Origin: Leucocoprinus leucothites | Lineage: Eukaryota > Basidiomycota > Agaricomycetes > Agaricales > Agaricaceae | NCBI GenBank assembly: GCA_013368445.1 | Contig: JAACJO010000011.1 | Location: 1,612,001 to 1,676,000, forward strand | Direction of reading: 5' to 3' | DNA: 64,000 nt | Shown here: in pieces, positions 45,688 through 58,062 of the stretch | Position numbering within the stretch: position 1 is the first letter of the stretch | Layout: each line of letters begins with the position of its first letter | Program-made: the position numbers and the translations under genes | Notes under the pieces: generated by a model | Database searches by the model: none | Seen by the model: only the letters and a program-made list of their open reading frames with translations | Told to the model about the DNA's origin: nothing

Positions 45688-46814
45688 TGTTATCTAGAGA
45701 GCTGTGAGGGAGAGAAGGGTCGAGAGAGGGCTCGATAGAGAGACTCTTGTGTTACATTTTTTGAGGATTTTATACCTCGAGAGAGAGCGATAGAGCTAGA
45801 GCTGTAAAGACGACATATTCATGGAGCACATGGAACGTAAGAGGTGAGTTGAGTGTACGATTATCATGCTTGATGCCATTCATGTATATCCATGCGCTAA
45901 GAGGAGTCATGATACGCCCAGAAGTGAATGTGTGAGAACAGAATATTGCGAGGCGATAGCGCACTTTCAGAGAGAAGGACTAAAACGCATGTGGCTTCTA
46001 TTAGATAGACTCGCATGAGCTATGAGGTGGTGTATCACGGATAGCGTGGACCGGAAGCCAAAGAAGCTCGGAGACGCAGGTTATTTTCTCAGGTAGATCA
46101 TATGTAGTCCGAAAAAAGCCAAGAGAAATCAATTCGTCAGTGCTAGTTGTCAGAGATAAAAGTATGTCCGTGAAATGATGAGAGTGTTGCTATAGTCGAT
46201 AAGGGGTTATCATAGGTGCGGCGGGGTCTGACTAAAAATAAGAAGAAAAGACGCCGATGGTTCGAATGACGTGACTTGGTACCATACGAGTGCAATTACG
46301 CGTTGGCGGCGAGCGCGAGAGTCCAGGACGAAAGAGGGGTTCACGAACGAGAGAGGGGGGGTTGCAGAACAGGTGATATGAGGCCGAAGGAGCAAGGTGG
46401 GAAATGATGGGGGGGCCACATGATATGTGTTGATGCTTGGATTAGTGGTTGTCAGGGAAGAGGAGACTTGATATGGGAAATTGGAATAGCTGGCGCGGAA
46501 TAATCCCATTGTGCTCTTGTTGTACTATAACCTCAAGGAGTACTAGGAGATGCAGCGAGTCTGGTCGACATACCTCGATGCGAATGGGGGACGAGTAGTG
46601 CAGCAGCCCCAGTATGATGTGCGTAAATGATTTCCACTTAAATTCAATCAGTCCGATCGCCATGGGAAAACGTTGCTTACTCAACCATTTTTACCCTCCC
46701 TCTTGCCTCTGCTGCGGACTTGTGGTTGTGCCCTGCAACAAAAAAACGCCGCTTTTCCAGATGGACAACGGTTCTCCGTGAGTTCTCACTTTCCTTCTTA
46801 CCTCCAACACCATC
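45688..46814. promoter_or_regulatory. Divergent intergenic region, protease and tetraspanin
   Basis: About 1.1 kb between divergent starts. It has repeated GAGAGAG tracts near 45700-45790 next to the protease start. Minus-strand frames at 46210-46684 show no recognisable motif and are left uncalled. Both promoters must lie here. Confidence 0.5.
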
Positions 46815-48229
46815 ATGCCTCTGACAAAAAATCCGGTGCTCAACAGCCAATCCTCCCGACCAGCTTCTGTCGCCTCGCACGCCAATTCTGCTTACTCTCA
46901 GGCGGGTTCGACTCGCCATATCCTCTCCGACATGGCAGGCACGCACAGTTCTTCGGATTATGGCAATTCAAGAAACGTTGGCGGCCTTGCGCCGGGTCTG
47001 CGCAACGATGCGGATGCCAGCAGCGTCTCCCTCTCGGTCAACTACATCCCGCATAAATTTTCAGATGCCATGCTGTCAGGCGGCGAGGCCTTCCGTCGCC
47101 GTAAAGGCGGAAAGGGGGATCCCTTTGGACCGAATTTTCCAAAGATGGGAGGGGGTGTAGAGGCATTTAGGAGTGGAGAGGCGAGGATGCCAGGCGCTAA
47201 TGATGAGGACTATGACGGAGTGCAGAGCGGATGGTTTGGCAGCAAGAGCAGGACGACGGGTAGACGGATGAGGTGGACCAGATTCAAGTGGATTCTCCTC
47301 TTTGCCAACCTTTGTGTATGTGCATTTCGTTCTTGGAGGTGTTTCGTCTCTCATGGACTTACAGCTGAGCGCCTACGCCCTCGTTGCGCTCATCTTCTGC
47401 CTTCTCACCTGGTTCAACATCTGGACACGCGCCGACATCGTCCGAGTCGGAAACCGTCCAGAACTTGTCCTCTCTACCATCGCCGCCTCTCTTGGCGTCT
47501 TCACGTCACTCCTCGGCTGGGCAGGCATCCTCCTTAACAACCGAGCCTTTCTCGCTTGGTACACTTTCCTTCTCTGGATCACATTCGCTTTCCTCGTCGC
47601 ACCAGGCTATATCTCGTACAGAAACTACTCCTTCAATCTTGAAGGTAAAATCAACGCTCAGTGGTCACGCGCTCTTGGTGCCGCGGGTCGCTTGAGGATC
47701 CAGGATCAACTTCAGTGCTGTGGCTACTTTAGTCCCTTTGTGGAGGCGACCGTCAGCGGGACTTGTTATGCGAGGAGTATCCTCCCCGGCTGTAAATTGC
47801 CGTACATCAAGTTTGAGAGGGTGGTGTTGGTTAGGTGGTATACGGTTGTGTTCTCGATTGTCCCGCTTCATGTGGGAATTATGGTTGCGGCGCTCTTATG
47901 CTCGAACCATGTTACGTATAGGTTTGGAAAGGGTATGATGCCCAAGGCGTATCGTTTGAGCATGAACAGTATGGCTGTTATCATGGATAGTTATGCCCAG
48001 TGCGTTCCTTTGTTTTTACCTCCCTTTTCTCTCACTGACTGTTCTCTCTAGGCAACTGGCGGAACAGTATGGAACTGATGTCGCTGGTGATATTCTCTCT
48101 CGCTCTCGTTCGAATCTCAATCTCTCCGCATCGGCATCACCACTTTCGACTCAAGGAGGAAAATCACAGCTAGCCACGACCGTCCATGCCCACAACAAAT
48201 ACGAGTCGCTCAGCAGTCGACCAAACTAG
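46815..48229 (+). CDS. Tetraspanin-like membrane protein
   Basis: ATG 46815 (MPLTKNPVLNSQSSRPASVA) opens a ~150-residue Ser/Gly-rich cytosolic N-terminus. Four hydrophobic segments follow: WILLFANLC joined by splicing (intron from 47313) to LSAYALVALIFCLLTWFNIW, then LSTIAASLGVFTSLLGWAGI, AWYTFLLWITFAFLVAPGYI, and FSIVPLHVGIMVAALLCSNH. The loop between the third and fourth has RIQDQLQCCGYFSPF with the CCG signature and two more cysteines (GTCYARSILPGC), the tetraspanin large-loop pattern. A last intron at about 48000-48051 joins DSYAQ to LAEQYG. The stop TAG is 48227-48229. Tetraspanins organise plasma-membrane domains; in fungi some act in infection structures. Which fungal class this is I cannot say. 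Confidence 0.85.
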
Positions 48230-49903
48230 TTTCTCACTATCATCGTCATCAACCAATCATTTTCACCCATCGCATGTCTGTTTAGTTATAAATGGAACAT
48301 TGCTTGTTTCCATGGAAATTTTCACTCCCCCATCCGGACCCTACGGCCCGTTATACCGGAACTTCGCAGAGGCGAGTTCTCGTGTTGTCCACTCTTTTTT
48401 TTTGTCATGTACGCTTTTTCAGTGTTCCTTAGATTGATTCTTGGATACTTATTATTACTACTGATACCTTGAGTTTATTTGCCCTTCCTTTTTTTGGTTA
48501 TCCTCGCACATCCACTCTTCCGGTCGTTCATTGTCATGCTTTTTGTTGGATAGTTGGGTGTGTATATAGGTTTTGCTGAATAGATATAATATACCCTTAT
48601 ATTAGACGGCCCTCGAATACTTGTTTTCGTGATCCTCATCAGCAACAAAACGAGGAACCACACAGGTTGATCATGGATCACGTGAGGATGTGGCAGGAGG
48701 TAAACGCACCTCGGCTTAGTCGGTCAACCTTTCATACTTGCTTCGACTGCGTTCAGCTGACTGTCGGTAGGTATTAGGCTATGAAAGCTCCCAAGATGCC
48801 TTAGAACGCTGGCATATGTCCCATGGAAACTTCCTATTGCTACCAGCGTCTGAGTTTCCGGATGTATGGATGACCGCTTCTTCAATATTATCGGGGCATT
48901 GTGTACTGGCTGGCTAAAAGAAGAGCGGTGGTTCGTTTTGTATATGCGCTAAGACGGGCCCAAGTGAGTGGACCATTGTTGATGATGAATAATTCAAGCT
49001 GATCAGGTGGCGTTACAAGACCTGAAGCGCTTGTATATTCCATTACAGGCCCAAACTACTCACGAGTGGCGAATCTCTACTATCGAACTAGAACAATAAA
49101 AGGTTAAATGGGTACAGAGGGACGGCTCCATGGCGCTAATTGTGGTCCATAGGGCGCCTGATGAACACATGGTTTTCCTCGCGTTCGGCATGCGTCTGGA
49201 CTTCTTCTTCTTTTCCTCAAAAAGAACAATCTGCTGGATTAACTCCTCATGTCACGAATCTATGGCCGTGCATTTATCACAGCCAATGCTAGGTGGCGTT
49301 GTCCATCCTTGTTCCATGAGGATCCAATTCAAGTGAATTCCAAACTCAGAATGCGAATTGTGGATGATATGTCATTGGGCGTTCGGTGTGTGCCTCACTG
49401 GCTCCGCCTGCTGGGACAACGCTTATTTGGGCAAGTTAGGTCATGGGAGGAAGTCCTAGTTCCCTCTTAGCCCTCTATGCGTCATTATGCAGGCGAATTT
49501 TACATGTTGTGGACCTACTCAATTGCCATGTTCCGGGTCCAACGAAAGCTATCAAACAGATTCGATATACGTTTTGACTCCATCGTCATTCAGCGTAATG
49601 ACTCTATATTCTGTTCTACGCTGACTCGGAAACTGTAGAACCCGTACTGACAAAAAGAACCGGAATCTCTAGATCAAGCAACGTGCATGCCGTGAGGTAC
49701 CTGGAACCTGTCAGACATGGCATCACTCCCTCTCCGACGAAAGCGATCAATGCTGTCAGAGGCGCGCATACATTTGACGCCAACCGTCCTACGTGGAGTT
49801 ATAACCTCGACGGAAATCGTCCTTCCCGAGTTAACCCACCGCCAGGGTACTCGCACCCTGTTCTCTCCAACCGTAAAACGCCTTAAACTCAACTTTCTTC
49901 CTC
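48230..49903. other. Intergenic
   Basis: About 1.7 kb with T-rich 3' flank (48390-48500) and otherwise only chance frames. No transposon features found. Confidence 0.5.
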
Positions 49904-51563
49904 ATGCCGTTTTTTGAAGGCTCAACCGATGTAAAGATTAATGGAGGCACCTTTCACGATCATGGGCATCATAACCAGACGACTAATAATCGACAAACAT
50001 ATAGTGAGTCGTTATTTCATTTCTTTGTTACCATTGCCGACCAAACACAGACAGTTATGCCCATGGATCTACTCTCAATAACGGAAATGGTGGGTGTCAA
50101 ACTAAGAGATAATAGTTCAGGGCGTATTATTCACGTACTGGAACCTGATGCTACTAGGTTCAGTTTCTAACGAAGAGTTGCAAAGATTCTTGGCGTGGCA
50201 GCAGCAAGTGTCATCCTCCACACCAACCGCTTCCCAGCAAGGCATCGGTGCTCAAGCCCATCCGCAAATCGCTTATACGCAGCCCAGCACCCCCGGCAAC
50301 GCTGAGAGAGGTCGAGCTCATGAGCAACGCGGTTATACCCGCAACCAATCATACTTGCCGATGGATACTCAGCAGGACGTTGTGTCGAACGACCAATATG
50401 AGCACATATCTCGCAGTCCGCCCATGTCACGCTCACGGTCGCCTCAGTGTGCACCACCGCTAACAAATTCCGTTCACACCCCGCCATCGTCCCGCACCTT
50501 ATCCCCGCCACCCATCGGTAGGGGCACTACGGGGCCCTCAGTACGCCATCGAGAGAATTCTTGGAAACAGATCCTGGAAGAGCCTGATTATCTATCCGAG
50601 GAGCCCTCTGCATATGATGACTTATCCACCACCCAGGGAGGATACCCACTGGGAGATCAGGGTATACCACGACCTCATTCAACACCGGCTGGCCTTTCTC
50701 AGTTGTCGGTACCAGCCGCTCACACATCTTTTTCGCGACGCCATATCGACATCCCAGCTGGTGAATACCAGGCATACCCACAGAACACTTTCGACACACA
50801 AGGGTTATCCCCACCTCGTTCCCATTTACCGTTCTCCCCTCCATCACAAAGCCTTCGATCCGACTGGGGTAATGCACACTCAGCTGTTTCTCAGTCATCA
50901 TCGAACGCGACTTATATACATCCACTTGATACATCTTTGTCTGGGCCTGTGTATCCTAGGCACGGTGTACCTGTCCAGATTCCTGTCCAGGACAGACGAA
51001 CCACTCAAACGAGGCCGTCCGCATCACATGCTTCCCCGACCACGCCACCACAACACTATCAGTCGCAACTGGCTTCCTCTCATCCCGCTGTAAACGCGGC
51101 TGCACTACCTACAAATAATCCCAATCATATATCGCAAGCTTCACCATCAGATTCATCCAATGGCTCGAGTATTTACACGAATACCAGTAAGATAAAACAG
51201 ATTGAATCATTTTCGGAGCTAATGCCGACTTTTTCAGCTCCTTCGACGGCTGTTACAACTCCTATTATTGAACCATCACCAGCGAAACCTTTCGAGGACA
51301 TAACGGATCCCAGACTCGCTCACCTTCCTAGCGAGTTGGTGGCACCGACTACTGGTCCTGTCACACCCACGCCTGTTCCAACTCCGAATCCCGTTGTTTA
51401 TCTCCCTCCAACTCCTCTCGATGTTTTTGCCGCTCTCAAACCGCTAAGTGATCACTACATGACCCCTGTTGTGGAAAAGGAGAGAATTCGGAAGAGGGAT
51501 ATGGTCAAAAACTTTCTCGGAATCAAGCCGTCACCTAGTAGGGCGGAGCCAGCGCAGAATTAA
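49904..51563 (+). CDS. Low-complexity protein with FFEG..INGG N-terminus, family member 1
   Basis: Three exons. Exon 1 from ATG 49904 reads MPFFEGSTDVKINGGTFHDH and GHHNQTTNNRQTY. A short exon gives SYAHGSTLNNGN. The long exon from about 50159 begins GSVSNEELQRFLAWQQQVSS. The body is Pro/Ser/Thr/Gln-rich with no globular domain; the end is conserved with the 55051 gene (PTPLDVFAALKPLSD, then a basic KERIRKRDMVKNFLG tail). The N-terminal pattern (FF-x-G-x-x-D-x-x-I-N-G-G-x-F) occurs at the start of many Agaricomycete proteins, often ahead of kinase or NACHT domains. Here it stands before a disordered tail. Function unknown. Confidence 0.7.
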
Positions 51564-53141
51564 TCTCGCAGAGGTAGCGGGCTCGTCTTTGATGCTCATT
51601 CATGTTTAACTATCTGCTTTGGTTGTGACAGTTGAAATGGTAGCTACTTATTTGTACGATTTGTTCGTTTGTTCCTTATGTGGTGCACTCGTGACGGGTA
51701 CTACAGGGTAGCACATTTTGTTCAAACAGCAGGCTGAGATAAATTCGATTAATTATACTGGCACCACGCCTAGAGGACATGCGTTAGTCTGAGAACAATC
51801 GCACGCATGAAATTCAGCTGAGTTCAGAGTTTTATGTACACAGGTGAATATCACGATTTGGCACGTGTGGGCTCGCTACTCGCTCAGTGGCGCATCAGCC
51901 ACAGCTATATCCATGATGAGTCCTGCGGCATAGTTATTTTGCGTTCATTCACTGATGAGCGCATGTCCATTATCAGGAAGTAGCAAGCGGGGTGTAGTGC
52001 ATACTATTCGGGTGCGTCCTCCGTAGTCATTAGCCCCGCAAATTTTAAGCGCGCTTATGACACCATCGTTCGTTTTCGTCGGAGCTTCTCCAGCTACCTC
52101 GCGGCATCCGCAATACTGGATTTAAAGGTTCCGCCAGTGAGCTGCAGAGCCGTCGTCTGACATTCACGAAACCTATATTAATCCGAATGATCAGCTGTCC
52201 AGTGCACTTGAAATCAGGTGGATAACTTTGGCTGGACAGGATGCATGGTGATTGATCGAGTTCACTTTAGGGTTAAAGATATCGGGTGGCAAAGAGGAAC
52301 GGCCTGGACCAGAAGGAAAAGAAAGTCGCGGAACCGAATAAGCAAGGGCCCAGCAAAAAACCTTTATTAGAAATGAGCTAGGGACGTGAGTCGGTGCAAG
52401 GCCGGTGTCGGGAGTAATTTCGGAAGGAGGGTGCTGAAGTTGGGAGCTCAGGCGCATCAACTTGGTGCAATCATCCCGCTCCAGGATATGTATGGGATTC
52501 TCATTTGATGCGTATTCATTGTTTAGGGTAGTAAGGACAGAACGTAGCCCATAAGCTGTCCGTCAAGTCGTACTAATGAGAGTAGTCATGTACTGTTTAT
52601 ATAATTTAAATCTGTGGCATATCACTGAATATAAAATCACCAAAAATATCACTGTCGAAAATGTTATCTACATCACAGCGGCCCAATAGTACTGGCCAGT
52701 ACCCACTGCAACAATGGAAAAAACGGCTTATATTTTGGATTTGCGTGACTCACTGCCATCAATCATAGTATCACTACAGCTCAGGTTGGCCTTGACTCCG
52801 GCGCACAGTGCTACATGGGATATTTGCTGTATCCCTTCGACCGTGACGGAGTCTTTTAATTTCTGATACGTATCATAATAATGCATCTTCCTGATGTTGC
52901 TCATTATCGGTGTACATTTTGCTTATCTCTCACATTATTATCGTAATGCATACATACTAATAAATCAATACCCGACGTCGGTATGCGCACATCAGGGTCA
53001 GAGGGCGCAGTCTCCGGCGCATGCCATGAGGTGTCTCCGGGAATGCTATGGGGTGACGGAATGCCGAGTCCGACCGGGTGATGTACCTGACGGACGTTGC
53101 TCGATTCCGGGGTTTTTCTTTCCTTCTGGTATATACCCGAT
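51564..53141. other. Intergenic
   Basis: About 1.6 kb without a supportable gene. It is AT-rich around 52590-52960. It ends at the inverted repeat starting at 53142. Confidence 0.5.
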
Positions 53142-53232
53142 TTAGAGGAAATATCGAGAACTCACTGAACGAAACAACAGCTCTCCCGTTTGTGTGGGGC
53201 TTTGTTCAGTGAGTTCTTGATATTTCCTCTAA
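53142..53232. repeat. Inverted repeat, 29-base arms, 33-base loop
   Basis: The left arm 53142-53170 (TTAGAGGAAATATCGAGAAC...) is the reverse complement of the right arm 53204-53232 (GTTCAGTGAGTTCTTGATAT...) with one mismatch. The RNA or single strand would form a long hairpin. It lies about 150 bases upstream of the start at 53385. Confidence 0.85.
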
Positions 53233-53384
53233 GTCTTGATCTAAATTGAGAACTTCTGTCGACAAGAATTATATTTCATGAACGTGCGAATTTGTTATAC
53301 CAGCTATAAAAGCAGAGGCTGTCCTGATTTCGTCCATTCCTTCGCTAGTTTAATCTCCTCCCTCAACCATTATTACCGTTCGAC

Positions 53385-54322
53385 ATGGAGCGCCTTCCTA
53401 ATATCCATGTCGAAGGGAGGAATAATCGGATGAACTACACACCAAACCACTCCCAAGTTGACAATCGAGTGATCAGTAAGTCGCCTGAAGTGAAATGTCA
53501 TCTCCTGTGCTGAGCAAAATACAGATATTTCCGGAGGTCACTCCCAGAGTAAGGTGTATGGAGAGAGACGAAGGACTCATTACTAAAACACTACTAGGTC
53601 CGGTGTTAGACACTGTCGAACGGCTGTCTTCACTTCCGCCGTCATGGGATAGTCGACTCCAATCACAACAAGGAAGTGACCTCGGGACATATGGAATTCC
53701 TGCAATGCAAGGCTCTCACCCTACTGGATATCCACCGATTGGATCACCTCCAATTCCCCCGCCTCTTGGCCGTTATCCATTTCCCCCAAACATCCACCTG
53801 GGCCAAAGAGGCATGTCTTGGCCGCCTTCCGGACCAGTGCCATACCCATACTATCAGCCTTTCGGAGCCTACCATCAGGGAGTATTCGTTCCCGCGCCGC
53901 CGCATACTGCCGCTTCTGTGAGTTTTGCTCAGCTTTCCCCTCTGACTCTCGGAAGTTGGAACTAATGTTAACGTTCGTCTCATCTCGATTACGATTATGT
54001 GATGGGATCACTACAGGCGTCAGTCCCAACTTCACCCATCCCACCAATGACGCCCGGCTGGCCACTGAGTGACTACCATCAAACGCCAACGGTACACCCT
54101 GACCACTCGACGCTCAGTGTACCAGTCGCGACCACGAACCCGTCGTCTTCTCCTGGGTCGGTTTCTACTACAACATCCATGGATTTGACTGTCGTCACTA
54201 GCTTGTCAGGCCAGCATAGCGAGAGTTCAAACACTAGCAATGGTGCAGATTCTCGAAAAAAAAAGGCCAGGATCAGATGGAAGTGGTTAATAAAGCTTAT
54301 CCAGATGCTGAAGCCGTCCTAG
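53385..54322 (+). CDS. Low-complexity protein, family member 2 (lacks INGG part)
   Basis: ATG 53385 reads MERLPNIHVEGRNNRMNYTP, then NHSQVDNRVI and an intron. VEGRNN..YTPNHSQVDNRV matches GRNNTTTFSPNLSRSDNRV of the 55051 gene, so the two are related, but the INGG start is missing. After two short introns comes a Pro/Tyr/Gly-rich region (PPIGSPPIPPPLGRYPFPPN). An intron from GTGAGT (about 53918) to CACTACAG (about 54015) joins AAS to ASVPTSPIPPMTPG. It ends basic, KKKARIRWKWLIKLIQML, stop 54322. An A9 run at 54256-54264 makes the C-terminus uncertain: one more A would extend the frame through MEVVNKAYPDAEAVLVVDFS. Confidence 0.55.
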
Positions 54323-55050
54323 TAGTAGATTTTTCGAACGACAGATTAGACCTAGACTTTCCCCATGCTATACTTTTAAGTTTCACTACTTGGGTAAGCG
54401 CGTCAATACGGCATAGTAGACTTCTTTGTCCTTGGACAATGCACGATGTATGGTGTAATGTTGTGTTAGCCGGAGTTGTATTGACCCGGTAGTGGTCATA
54501 AATTAGTTGCCGAGTAACATTTGTTGTATTCTTCTGAGAATAACGATTCAACAGATCACCAAAAGGTCATTGCGCGGATGGAGGCCCTGCTCGGCTACCG
54601 GACTACGCACCAGTCGAGGAACAATACACGCCTCGTATTTTGTAGAGCGGTTCCTAGGATACATTCACAGGTCTCGAGCTCGAAGGACTGGTAGCTGTGT
54701 TAACTAAGTTTGGAACAATTATGTCGGCAGCCGCCGAACGCGTCTCCTGTTCTCGAAAACAATTATCTTCTGACTCCTCCGGTGCAAGATAAAACTAATC
54801 ACGTAGCATTTGCTTTGGCTACAGTCCCTCACGGATGGCCAGATATTTGTTACGTCCATGAATGGTACAAAAGTAACAATGCCCCATGTGGTCTGGCGCT
54901 TGTTCGCTTAGTGGACATAGCCTTTGCGGACCCTGGATGAGATCATTTATAACCACCAATCCCTGAGAGCCTCCCACACTCGAGCCACGCCCTAGCGCTT
55001 AACAACTTGTCCAGTCTCCCTAACTGGCTTTTACCTAGTACTCTCCGAAT
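54323..55050. other. Possible gene remnants
   Basis: Stretches with coding look but no joinable gene: VLVVDFSNDRLDLDFPHAIL near 54310-54370, KVIARMEALLGYRTTHQ near 54560-54610, and NHVAFALATVPHGWPDICYV near 54795-54860, ending at a TGA at 54938-54940. They may be exons of one decayed or unusual gene continuing from the preceding one, or chance. Confidence 0.3.
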
Positions 55051-56738
55051 ATGCCGTTCTTCCAAGGAGCTAGAGATTTTGACATCAATGGAGGGGCGTT
55101 TTACGATGTGGCAGGAAACCAGACGAACCACAAGCACGACCACTCTATTCAAGTATCGGGGAGGAATAATACCACAACTTTCTCCCCAAACCTGTCGAGG
55201 TCGGATAATCGAGTTTATAGTAGGTCTATCCTCCTTCCGATCTGATATTATGACTGATCCGGGTAGATTTAGGTCAGAGCAGCGCAAATATCTGGGGGTA
55301 CAACCCGGGACAGTACAACCATGGTCAGTGTCTTTCGATATCATGATGGGTGATATAGACTTTTGATAATAGCAGGTGGATTACCGCAAGGCAACGCTTT
55401 TCCATCCGTGGACTATCAAGAATACCAACAATTTCTAGCATGGCGACAGCGAGGATCGCCAACTGCTCCAACCTCCTTTCAGCCGCCGCATATCACTAGT
55501 GCCGTTCCTCAACATCCGCAAATCGCCAATAAGGGGGTGTATGACGGGTATACTAGAGGGAGTGCTCCTCCAATCCCTTCTCAGGCTTATACTAGCGCCC
55601 ACCCCGGTAGTCCCAGTAGTCGTCCTTCACATCGAGCAACGAATCCTCTGTACGAACAAGGGTCATCGGCATATCCTATCTCTCCATCATCTTATCATCA
55701 ACCTCCGCTCTCTCAACCTGGATGGCAAAACTCGCAAAGTGCACCTCCCGCTCCGTCTCCTCGTCCAGCTCCACAGCATCAACGGGCCTATAGCCAACCG
55801 GCGCTTCACAATGCCAATTTTCTGTCGGAGGAGTCAGAAGTGCTTGCTGGTGCTCCTGAGGCTCGATTTCCAGGGGAAGGCGCCCTTGCACAGCTGGCGG
55901 AGCGACTCGATCAACAAGCCAAAGCTTCGAACCCTTCGAATGCACCTGAACCTCGACCGCATTCCACGCCCGCAACTGTATCCCAGTCATCACCTCGAAC
56001 GAGTACTACATCAATACCAGTTCCCACACAGAATACATCTACCACTCACGCACCATCATCGCCGCCCCCCCTCCAAATAATGCAACTAAGCCTCAACCGT
56101 CGCAATCTGCACCCTCTATTCCTGTTGCGAACGCTGTCCCACCACCTGTCCATATCCCCAATCTCCCCTCACAAGCACTGCCTCACCCTTCGAGTCAGTA
56201 TCATCGGCCGTCGTCTGCGCACTCCACTAGCAGTTCTTCAGGCGATTCTACTATTCCCGCAAAGAAGAAAAATAAAACGAAGCACGACTCTGCAACGAAT
56301 ACCAATCTTCCCGTTCAGCCGACTATTCCGGCTCCCTCCAACCCTCATGCAGGAGTTTCATCATCGTCTTCGAATATACCTGGACCTACGAACGGGACGC
56401 CGGTACCGGCCGGATCATCATCAAATATTGCAGCTTCTCCGTTCCGCCTAGAAAATCCGGGCCCGTTATCTCCACAGACGACTACCGGATCTGCACCAAA
56501 TATTCCCGCTCCTTCCACCGCTTCAGCGCCGTTGGCGCCATCTCCTGGGGTCAACGCTCCCTCTACCTCTGATCCCGGACATACTTCTCTTCCGTCTCCT
56601 CTCGACGTTTTCGCTGGCCTCAAACCATTACACAGCGGTGCCCCAGATATGACTCCAGGAAAGACGAAGAAGAATTGGATGCAAAAAATTGGTCTGAAGA
56701 AGTCGAAAAAGTCTAAGCTGACGTCCGGTAGTCCGTAA
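55051..56738 (+). CDS. Low-complexity protein with FFQG..INGG N-terminus, family member 3, frameshifted
   Basis: Exon 1 from ATG 55051 reads MPFFQGARDFDINGGAFYDV, then GRNNTTTFSPNLSRSDNRVY. A short exon gives LGQSSANIWGYNPGQYNH. The long exon starts at about 55372 (GGLPQGNAFPSVDYQEYQQF). FLAWRQRGSPTAPTS parallels FLAWQQQVSSSTPTA in the 49904 gene. The Pro/Ser/Gln-rich frame continues to a C7 run at 56065-56071, where it leaves the conserved frame. One base more would continue as PNNATKPQPSQSAPSIPV and on to SPLDVFAGLKPLHSG and a Lys-rich end (WMQKIGLKKSKKSK, stop 56738). The matching end in member 1 shows the second frame is the real one. Confidence 0.65.
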
Positions 56739-57096
56739 GGTTCAATTACTGCTCATGTTCAAATTATGTATTCTCCTGTGTTACATTGGTTGGATATGTA
56801 GTGGACGGTTTCGACTGTGATTACATTTGATTTTACAACCCTGTTTTCCAGCTCTAAACCACCCTCTCATCAGGATCTGCGATTTATCTCACCCACCTCA
56901 CGCACTCAAGTTAATAAGCAAGTTGATATGCAATCGATCATCCTCGACTCTCATCTTGTGCCAACTGCTCTCAAGCAGACTGTCAATCTTTATATCTGAC
57001 CACTATCCGGCGTTCCTGGGCCATATCGTCGGGTTCCTAGCCTTCCATACAGCTAAAACCAGCTCCTAGTTCACTTTTCCTTCTCTTGAGCACGCC
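56739..57096. other. Intergenic
   Basis: About 360 bases; no gene seen. Confidence 0.5.
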
Positions 57097-57599
57097 ATGA
57101 AGCACATAACTATTTTGCTCTGTAGGAAGAATGAACAGGGATTTCGATACGAAACTATGGTATGCATGCCCACATCACCCAAGGATAATGCTGAACCGTT
57201 GGAGGTTCGTTACTTAGACAAGGCGCCAGCTATTCGTGGTATTGGGGCGGGCTCGAAATTGGTATTGTCATCTGTATGTCTCATCCATTCTGTATGTGAA
57301 TCCTGGCTTGGTTACGATAAAGCCAAACTACCTTGTCACAAAATTGGACTGTAGTCAATTCGTACCCCTTATTGTACCGGCATACATCAAGTAACCTGAA
57401 GCCTCCATTCTACGTATAATGGAGCTCGGGTCGTTCTCGTCAACCGTTTACATTTTTTCCGAGCATTTACGCCGATTATCGAACCAACTGATGAGAGGAT
57501 GGAGATGGATGAGCTTTTTGTATACCTTAAAGAGTTGGAAAAAAGCGCTAGAGCTCACTGTCCGAATGGCTGGGAAAACGCCGCTATGAATGTGAGGTA
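57097..57599 (+). CDS. Unknown short gene, weakly supported
   Basis: Two coding-like stretches: MKHITILLCRKNEQGFRYET with LEVRYLDKAPAIRGIGAG (57097-57270), and GARVVLVNRLHFFRAFTPII with EMDELFVYLKELEKSARAHC (about 57425-57599, stop TAA). An intron between them is required; I could not fix the junction. No signal peptide or recognisable domain. May be a lineage-specific gene or relic. Confidence 0.3.
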
Positions 57600-58062
57600 A
57601 ACGAGATGGTCGTTCGCGATAGAAGAACACCCGATTGTGTACTCCGTCGGAGGTGCCATGTCAACATTGAATATGTATGCCCGAGCATTAGGTTTGGCGT
57701 TTCCAAGCTCAGGTCGCCGAGTTGCTTAGCCAGCATAACAGGCTGCGTCGGGTATTTTGATTGCCGACTGACCATGACAGATCATTCCACTTCACAGGGT
57801 GTGGAAAGTGTGGGGATCATCAATACTCCGTCCGGAAGGATTAGTCGAGATTAGGATTTGTACTCAGATACCGATCATGGCCGAGCATATATAAATGGAC
57901 GGGGGAAGCGACTAAAAGGATAGTAGGGCACTGCCTGCCTGGCTGTTTCCTTTATTTCGTGACGTGCAGCCTCATGGCCTAGATGCGATTGCCACATTCT
58001 GATTCTTCTCTTCCCCTATTCCTCTTTCCTTAGTCACTTCCATCGCGCCCGCTACGCCCGCC
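57600..58062. other. Intergenic upstream of the BTB gene
   Basis: About 460 bases. TATATAAAT near 57888-57896 lies 170 bases upstream of the BTB start and is a possible TATA box. No gene seen. Confidence 0.5.

Noticed and set aside
46210..46684. Minus-strand frames upstream of the tetraspanin
   Set aside because: No domain, no splice-consistent extension, located in a divergent promoter region.
55499..56080. 193-residue + strand frame in the third low-complexity gene
   Set aside because: Shifted frame of a Pro/Ser-rich coding exon; the paralogue supports the other frame.
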